Shown here: one piece after another, positions 58,318 to 64,000 of the stretch
How the letters are laid out: each line of letters opens with the position of its first letter
Numbering within the stretch: position 1 is the first letter of the stretch
NCBI GenBank assembly: GCA_028564705.1
Contig: JAPXFQ010002722.1
Span: 248,001-312,000, forward strand
From: Apricaphanius iberus
Taxonomy: Eukaryota; Chordata; Actinopteri; Cyprinodontiformes; Aphaniidae
DNA: 64,000 nucleotides
Direction of reading: 5' to 3'
Notes under the pieces: model-generated
Told to the model about the DNA's origin: nothing
The model's database searches: none
What the model saw: the letters and a program-made list of their open reading frames with translations, nothing else
Program-made: the position numbers and the translations under genes

Positions 58318-59617
58318 TCAGGATGTTGTGGATGGGGCAGAGAGGACAGGAGCAGCTGGAGCCGGTGCAGGGGACAGGGGTGGGCGAGGGTATGCCAGGC
58401 TTAATGCCAACATGCGGGTACCTTGTCTGTTAAGATGTAGTCCATCTGCCCCAAATAATTGACTCCTACCCCAGAAAATGTTAAAATTGTCTATAAAACC
58501 AATGTTGTGCATCACGGTAACAGAGGAAAGCCAAGTGTTGAGAGAGAGTAACCTGCTGAAGCGATTTATTCCTCTGCTGATGGTTGGAGTGGGGCCAGAA
58601 ATAAAAACAGATAGGGGCTTGTCTTTTAAAAGATTAAAAAGATGAATAAAATCCTGCTTTAAAAGCTCAGACTGCTGTTTACGGATGTCAGTGGTTCCAG
58701 CATGAATTATAACTTTACTCACAGTAGGGAAACGTTGGATGGAGTCCAGAATCTGTTCAGATATATCCTTTACTGTAGCTCCAGGAAAACAAAGGGTGAC
58801 AGCTCCTCTCATCCTAACATGCGGGATAATAGAATCTCCAATGATGAGAGTGCTGGGTGGATGGTGTGCTGGCTGCTGGGCAGAAGACCTCTCGTTATCC
58901 AGGACCTGCTGGATGTTGGGCAGCTTGGCTTCCACAGGACTGCAGCGGTGTTTAGAGGTCGCCGAGGGCTCGTTCCGTGGATTCGGGGTGTAGTGAAGCA
59001 CTCCTCGGCGGGTCCCGGCTGTAGTCCTGGGTCTGGCGCGACGTGGGTGGATACCGGAGTCTGACTGCTGCTCTGGCTGCTGGGAGGGGATGGGCGGCGG
59101 TCCTGCGGAGCTGCTGGTCTTCGGCGCGGTCGGAGGGACGGTCAGAGGAGGGAAGTCGTCCCCCAGGGCACCGAAGCGGTTCGACAGAGGAAAGGCCGGG
59201 TGGAGGAGAACGGTGAAAGCCGCTCCGGGCGCCCCCACTGCGACCAGGCCCGACCGTCCACCACGCACCCTGGGGCACCGGAGTGGAGCTGAGGGGGGCT
59301 TTTGGCTTAGCCCCCTGCTGGATCCAGCACTCCTCCTCTGCCGTAGATGTTGTACCTCCGCCGGAGTTCGTCTGTCCGAGTCCGCCTGGAGACCCAGCGA
59401 TGGAATCCCCCTCCGCAGCTTCACCGGGCTGGCAGGGGATTGTGTCGGCCAGCTGGGCGCTGGTGGCAGCAGCGAAAGTTCGGCCAAAGATGATGTCCAC
59501 GTCGCGCTCGTGGTCCTGGATCAGGTGTAAATTGGTGATCCTCTGCTCCAGTTCCTGGATTTTCTTGGTTAGCCTGGCACAACCATCACACCCGGAGCTA
59601 CAGGTGAGTGGAGGCAT
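58318..59617 (-). pseudogene. LINE ORF1: coiled-coil and SGNH/GDSL esterase protein
   Basis: ORF1 of CR1/L2-type LINEs binds element RNA, and its esterase domain is thought to interact with membranes or lipids. Start chosen at MPPLTCSSGCDGC. A short coiled coil follows (RLTKKIQELEQRITNLHLIQ), then an acidic/proline-rich linker with TPVPQGAWWTVG. A one-base frameshift near 59230 moves to the frame with LSNRFGALGDDFPPL, and the esterase occupies about the last 190 residues. Blocks visible are TLIIGDSIIPHV (catalytic Ser block), FPGATVKDI, VIIHAGTTDI (block III, normally GxND, here N to T) and GADGLHLNRQGTRML (Asp/His block). It ends at UGA. The N to T change and the frameshift argue for loss of function. 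Confidence 0.88.
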
Positions 59618-59795
59618 GGCGGAAGTAACAGCGGTCCGTGCTCTGATTAAAAACGCGTCCGATAAAAGATATGTCGCTAAAAGTTTAAAACGTTTAAAAC
59701 TAGTCAACAGAAATTATTAAAAAACGAAAAACAAACAGTTAAAAAAGAATTTAAAACTAGTTAAAACCGTGTTAACGAGCCGGAGTTAGCAGGAT

Positions 59796-59813
59796 TACAC
59801 TAGTTGCTTATTA
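59796..59813. repeat. Right target site duplication of the L2-clade LINE
   Basis: TACACTAGTTGCTTATTA, partner of 54666-54683. Confidence 0.92.
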
Positions 59814-60479
59814 CACACTGACCCCCCCCCCATTTTTTTAAAGTCACTGGCATTGGCACTATAATTAGGCATGAAATATTGATTTCTATAGCATCTTCTG
59901 TGGTTCCTATAAGCAAGCCTTAAAGACGCACCAAGTACAAAAAAAAAATCATTTTCTGTGTCTGCAAGCTTGAAAACCTAGATCACCACTGAATAATTGA
60001 CAGTAACGTCATTAGTTTCATACTGCATTGTGCTAGCATATTCTCCACACATAATACAAGCATGTTTTGCTATGAATAGACATGTCAAACAGCCACAGAG
60101 ATATCTCTAGATGCATAATTGATTTGTTTTTCTAAATTTCCTTTTTGATCCTAAATTCCAAGTTCCAGTTATTGCTGTTGATATAAAAAAATGTTGAAAA
60201 AATATGTGAAATATTTCACTTTGAAATAGGATATTTACTACAGCTGATGCATTTATTGTAGTAAGCTAGTGCTAAACCTGAGCCAATGTCGTCTCAGGTT
60301 TGGGCAAAGGAGAAAAAGAACTCAGCTGTTGTCCTTTCAGGCCTTTTTATGCTAATAAATACTGCATTTCATTGGGCAAATCAGGTTTCCTAAGTATTGA
60401 GGAAGAGTCGAGAGGGATAGAATCCCAGTGATAAAATCCAGAGTTAACATTCTAAAGTTAGTGAATATTTTCAAAGCCA
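59814..60479. other. No gene recognised
   Basis: AT-rich unique sequence with a C-run at 59821-59831. Confidence 0.55.
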
Positions 60480-60720
60480 TGCCACCTGCTGGTATTGGTC
60501 AACAGTGTTTATCAAGTCTAAAGACAGCAAAGCCATCTTGTAGGATATTTTAGAACTCTTTTTGCCTCTCTCTGTTGACAAGCTTTACCTCAATGAGAAT
60601 GTATGATGTGCTGTCAAGTGTAAGATGAGAATCATCAAATCCAACATTGCCGGTGAGCTGAAGGCCACTACTAAAGTAATGTGGGATTTATTAACATTTC
60701 AGCGGAGCCAAAGAGTGATC
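60480..60720 (+). mobile_element. Tc1-like transposon scrap
   Basis: CATGCCACCTGCTGGTATTG, GTCTAAAGACAGCAAAGCCA, GTTGACAAGCTTTACCTCAA and GAGCTGAAGGCCACTACTAA correspond, in order, to pieces of the catalytic half of the same Tc1-like family as the remnant at 22.75-23.7 kb. A central part is deleted and no frame survives. Confidence 0.75.
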
Positions 60721-63080
60721 ACATTCATACATTTTACATTCATACAGAAAAGTCCATACTGCGTATACTTTTCAGTGGTTTTGTATTTCTATATTTTAAA
60801 AACCTTTTTATTGGTCCTATGTAATACTAAAATCATCAGAGAAACTGGACTTTAGATATTTTTTTTAGCAGTAATGCATAATCATTTAAGTAAACACAAA
60901 CAATATTGAAATCATTAGCTCTATGTGTAATATAAAAGTACCACTCTGTAAATGGAGATCCTGCAAAAAAAAAAAAAAAATTCAGTTGTTTCTAACTTAT
61001 TGTGATGCACCTGTAGGCCTTCAAGCGGGCAAATAAAAAGGTAAAAATAACAACAAAAGGAACAGAAGCTATTTAAAATGGTAGACACGTTAAATAAATA
61101 AAAAACGACAAAGACTAAAAATACAATAAAATATTTCACAAGAGGGAGAGCATAAGTGTTTTTTACTCTGTAACTTGAAGCACTCTAGGGTTTCAGCAGG
61201 AGACTATTTCGTACTGTGGGATTCAGAATAGCAAAATAGCAGTCCCCATTATATACATTCAACCTAGAGCAAGAAACAATAAGAATCTTCTGATCAGAAA
61301 ATCTTAGGAAAATCTAATCTAGAAGTAGTGCAAGGGCTTAAATGTTCACTACTGTAACTACCAGGAATTTAACTGATACCTAACAGTTCTGAACTGGAAG
61401 CCGGTGCACCAAGATGTAAATAGGGGTTATATGGTAGCAAAACAGTTTTTTTTGTGTGTGTGCAATTTGTGTGATTAAAAATGACACTTATTAAACTTAG
61501 AAACTAGAACCTATCTTTATTATTCTTCACTTTTGTTAAACAAAATAATTTGTAGTTTGGTTTATCAAAATAAACCAAACTACATATTAGAATGCTTTGT
61601 GTGCTAGCAAAAATATTTTAACAGAAACATTTGTGGGTTGTTTTAAACATTTTCAGATGCTTTTTTCTCTTAATGGAAATTTCATGTGTGTCTGTTATTT
61701 GGAAATTATTCAGTAGAAATGTCTTATACGTTAAGTTTATCATCACAAACTCAATCCATAGACTGCCAAGGATATGTGAAAAAACCAAGGTGTGTCCTAA
61801 GATTTTATTTATCACTCATCATGACAACTAATTTTTTAAAAATTATTGTTAATTATTCTTTAATTTATCTATATGCTGCTTTATTATAATAAGACAGCTG
61901 TAATCCTTTTTGATTTAGCCTCTATTTAAAGAGAACATTTTGTTCAAATGATGACAGTTTGGACTGCCTTGTCCTCTGTAACGGGCAAATTTATGAAAAA
62001 TCACTGGAAGCCGACAAATCCATCCCTAACTGAGGGCTGTCTGCTGAACGCCATTCTTGTGCCATAGAATAAAATAATCCCCCTCATCTGCTCGGACTTG
62101 TTAACAAAGCTGTCAGCTTGATTTTACAACCAAATGGGCCTCAGTCAGGCCCTCTCCCTGACAGTGGAGTTGACAGTGACTGTGTAATGCAGAGTACACC
62201 ATCAGCACTGGCTTCCTCTAACAGTGCTCCCACACACAGACACTCACACACACTTATACACTCAGATACACACACACACTTCCATCTTTCTCTACCGTGT
62301 CGACTAAATGTCAACTCCTTTGACATACAGCCTTGTTTGCAGCCATTGATTACCTCATAGTCAATTAATCCTGATTCAATCAATAAGGACTGCTTGGATA
62401 TTGTGTGTGTGTGTGTGTGTGTGTGTTTGTGTGTGTGTGTAAGCCTGTTTGTGCTACTTGTAGATGTGCTAATGTGGGAGAGTGTGTGAGACAGAGACAT
62501 AGTAATCAGAAGGGAGGAGCAGGAGGTCAGATGATGATGGATGGCACTCAGTGAGAGGCCTGTTCTAATCAGCAGGACCTTTTCTCTGGGGTAGAGGAGG
62601 TGGCATCAGAGAGGATGGCTCAGACTGATTAACAGTGGCAAACTGTGTTTTGTTATGTGGAACTGTACCTTGATAATTTCCAAATTAATGCAGGAGATTC
62701 TTTCAAGTGTTAGCTGCCTCATCAAGTCTAGAGGAAATAGAAAGCAGATAGGTAGCATACATATTAGTTATAATTGTAATGATAAGTAAACATTTGAAAC
62801 TAAAATAATATTTTATCATAATAGAATAAGCTCACATTCTTAGAAAACAAAAAAACTTTAATTTTAGTAAATTTATTAAGTGAGGTTGGAGGTGTTAAGA
62901 AATCATCAATGACAAAACACCGGTAACCCCTTGAATTACTTTGAAATGTATGTTGTTGGACAATTTTTTTCTGCTTTAGTTTCTACGGTTTGTGTTCTTT
63001 ATTTTTTGTTTCTGTCCATGAATGTTTTTTTCCCTGGGCTGTCAACATGAGAGCACTCAGTGAGTATACTTGCAAAGTCT
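60721..63080. other. No gene recognised
   Basis: AT-rich. Contains a 14-bp inverted pair near 61554-61585 (TTTGGTTTATC...ATAAACCAAA) and CA/TG microsatellites near 62225-62290 and 62402-62440. 61980-62240 and 62500-62640 are moderately GC-richer and could be conserved non-coding sequence, which I cannot test here. Confidence 0.5.
62402..62440. repeat. (GT)n microsatellite
   Basis: About 19 GT units with one TTT interruption. Confidence 0.97.
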
Positions 63081-63360
63081 ATGGTACCAATGCAGCAAGT
63101 GGCTGTCAAGCTGCTACGCAGCGAGTCGTGTGCGTCGGTGCAGCGGGCATCAGCGTGTCCATGCAACTGCTGCTTGGAGGGGTTGACGGACCGCCAAGCA
63201 GCTGCTCATTGAAGGTGGGAATACTGAACTTTGGGGCAGCAAACGCAGGGCGTCAACCAATGAGCAACTCTTTGTACTAAGGTCATTACGCAATCAATGT
63301 GTGGATCAGCAATTCATTCATTCGAAATGGAGGATAAGGATATTGGAGTGTCGGGTGAGC
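63081..63360 (+). promoter_or_regulatory. CpG-rich promoter/first-exon-like patch
   Basis: GCAGCGAGTCGTGTGCGTCG and GGCGTCAACCAATGAGCAAC (with a CCAAT box) precede a short ATG frame ending in a splice donor. The CGTCAACCAATSAG word is also present in the Harbinger-like patch at 47619-47640, suggesting the 5' end of a related DNA transposon. Confidence 0.35.
63327..63354 (+). CDS. Candidate 28-nt first coding exon (speculative)
   Basis: ATGGAGGATAAGGATATTGG and the next 8 bases encode MEDKDIGVS plus one base, followed by GTGAGC, a good donor. No downstream exon identified. Same length and phase as the candidate at 10223-10250. Confidence 0.2.
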
Positions 63361-64000
63361 AGTTAAATATTTATTTTTAACTTTCTTGTTATGTTAGCTA
63401 TCACTAGCCAAACCTGGATAGGACAACTACGGTACTAAATATGCACTACTAGTTTCCCATTGTTTATTCAACAACAATTTGAGCAACTGAGAAATCCCGA
63501 CCTGTGCGCTGACGTACTGACATGATGCGCCAACCAGGACTACAAACTGTTTAAGTAGCTGGGTTTTAATTTTAAAGCATCAACCATTGTCTGTTTGAGT
63601 GTTTTAAGTTCTGGACGCATTGACCGGCGTGAACGCAGAGTTACACCTTACAAGCATGTGTCTGAAATGTATTATCATAATAAATATTATTATTTATTAT
63701 GTTCAAAACCACACTATACAACTTCTCTTCCCAGATGCCTCCCGAACTGAATGAGATCGCTTTACAGTAGAACGTCATACGCTATAAAATGATATAAAAA
63801 AAACCTGCAGTTTTGAGACTTGAGCCATGGTAGAACCACCAAAGCAACCAAAAAAGACACTATCTGTAATGGCATTTAAAACTCTTAATAAAGATGAGAG
63901 AGATTCCTTTAAGCGTTTGGAGGTTTTAATAAAAGTTGAATTGATCATACAGGAGAACAGCACAGATCACAGTGAATGCGAAATGCTGCCCCCCTCCTAC
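63361..64000. other. No gene recognised
   Basis: AT-rich, apparently unique sequence to the end of the window. The phrase GACGCATTGACCGGCGTGAACGC near 63615-63640 might be the far side of the unit beginning near 63081, but the ends do not pair convincingly. Confidence 0.45.

Larger units (their letters stand above)
54684..59795 (-). mobile_element. Full-length L2-clade LINE
   Basis: A complete non-LTR retrotransposon of 5.1 kb, flanked by an 18-bp target duplication with one mismatch. From its 5' end (59795) it has a leader of about 180 bp, ORF1 (coiled coil, proline-rich linker, SGNH esterase), ORF2 (endonuclease, reverse transcriptase, C-terminal domain) and a 3' UTR with a C-run (54784-54802). 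The tail reads AAAGCACTTTGAGTAACTTT, GAAAAGCGCTTTATAAATAA, then (TTTGA)n-like repeats. The esterase-containing ORF1 and the tail type place it in the CR1/L2 group (ZfL2/Maui-like). A handful of frameshifts and stops make it inactive, but the intact boundaries point to a fairly recent insertion. Confidence 0.93.

Noticed and set aside
58702..59720. Plus-strand open frames of 84-146 codons
   Set aside because: They are antisense shadows of the GC-rich LINE ORF1 on the minus strand.
61980..62650. Possible conserved non-coding or enhancer sequence
   Set aside because: The only hint is slightly higher GC. Conservation cannot be judged from one sequence.

Overview
This window looks like non-genic euchromatin from a teleost fish, probably a percomorph. 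I see no host protein-coding gene, tRNA or rRNA that I can defend. The evidence for fish is the repeat content: Tc1-like, piggyBac-like, hAT-like and Harbinger-like DNA transposons, L2-clade LINEs with tails ending in a GCGCTATATAAA-type motif, tRNA-derived SINEs sharing that tail, and small Gypsy-type LTRs. Nearly every long open frame is a transposon piece or an accident of a simple repeat.

Layout. 0-7.4 kb: AT-rich sequence, a palindromic 13-bp minisatellite and a near-complete, dead Tc1-like element (3167-4710). 7.45-18.0 kb: the most unusual part of the window. It is a 10.5-kb unit whose two ends are inverted copies of each other and are packed with the palindrome ACTAGT. Long internal arrays have a 30-bp period. 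I interpret it as a giant foldback-type transposable element. Its interior holds a CpG-rich promoter-like patch and a separate small element on the minus strand encoding a membrane segment followed by a coiled coil. 18-28 kb: mostly unremarkable, with one tRNA-SINE and one Tc1 remnant. 28-43 kb: dense decayed elements. These are a 700-bp DNA element retaining a first exon with a splice donor, a head-to-head pair of L2 fragments split by a hAT-like insertion, a SINE, a solo LTR, an internally deleted Gypsy element with a perfect 5-bp target duplication, a 2.35-kb inverted-repeat structure, and a LINE reverse transcriptase relic with a MITE inside it.

43-47 kb is AT-rich and featureless. 47.4-50.2 kb is CpG-rich. 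It has a Harbinger-like 5' exon, an orphan histone-type 3' stem-loop on the minus strand, and a piggyBac deletion derivative with clear terminal repeats. 52-53 kb holds a LINE endonuclease relic. 54.68-59.80 kb is a full-length L2-clade LINE on the minus strand with an 18-bp target site duplication (one mismatch). Its ORF1 (coiled coil plus SGNH esterase) and ORF2 (endonuclease plus reverse transcriptase) lie in one frame separated by a single UGA. 60-64 kb is mostly featureless, with a Tc1 scrap and a second promoter/first-exon-like patch near 63.3 kb.

No pathway or operon logic applies. What ties the features together is the history of insertions: a SINE in the foldback arm, a hAT in an L2, a MITE in a LINE. 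All assignments come from reading motifs by eye; no database search was possible.
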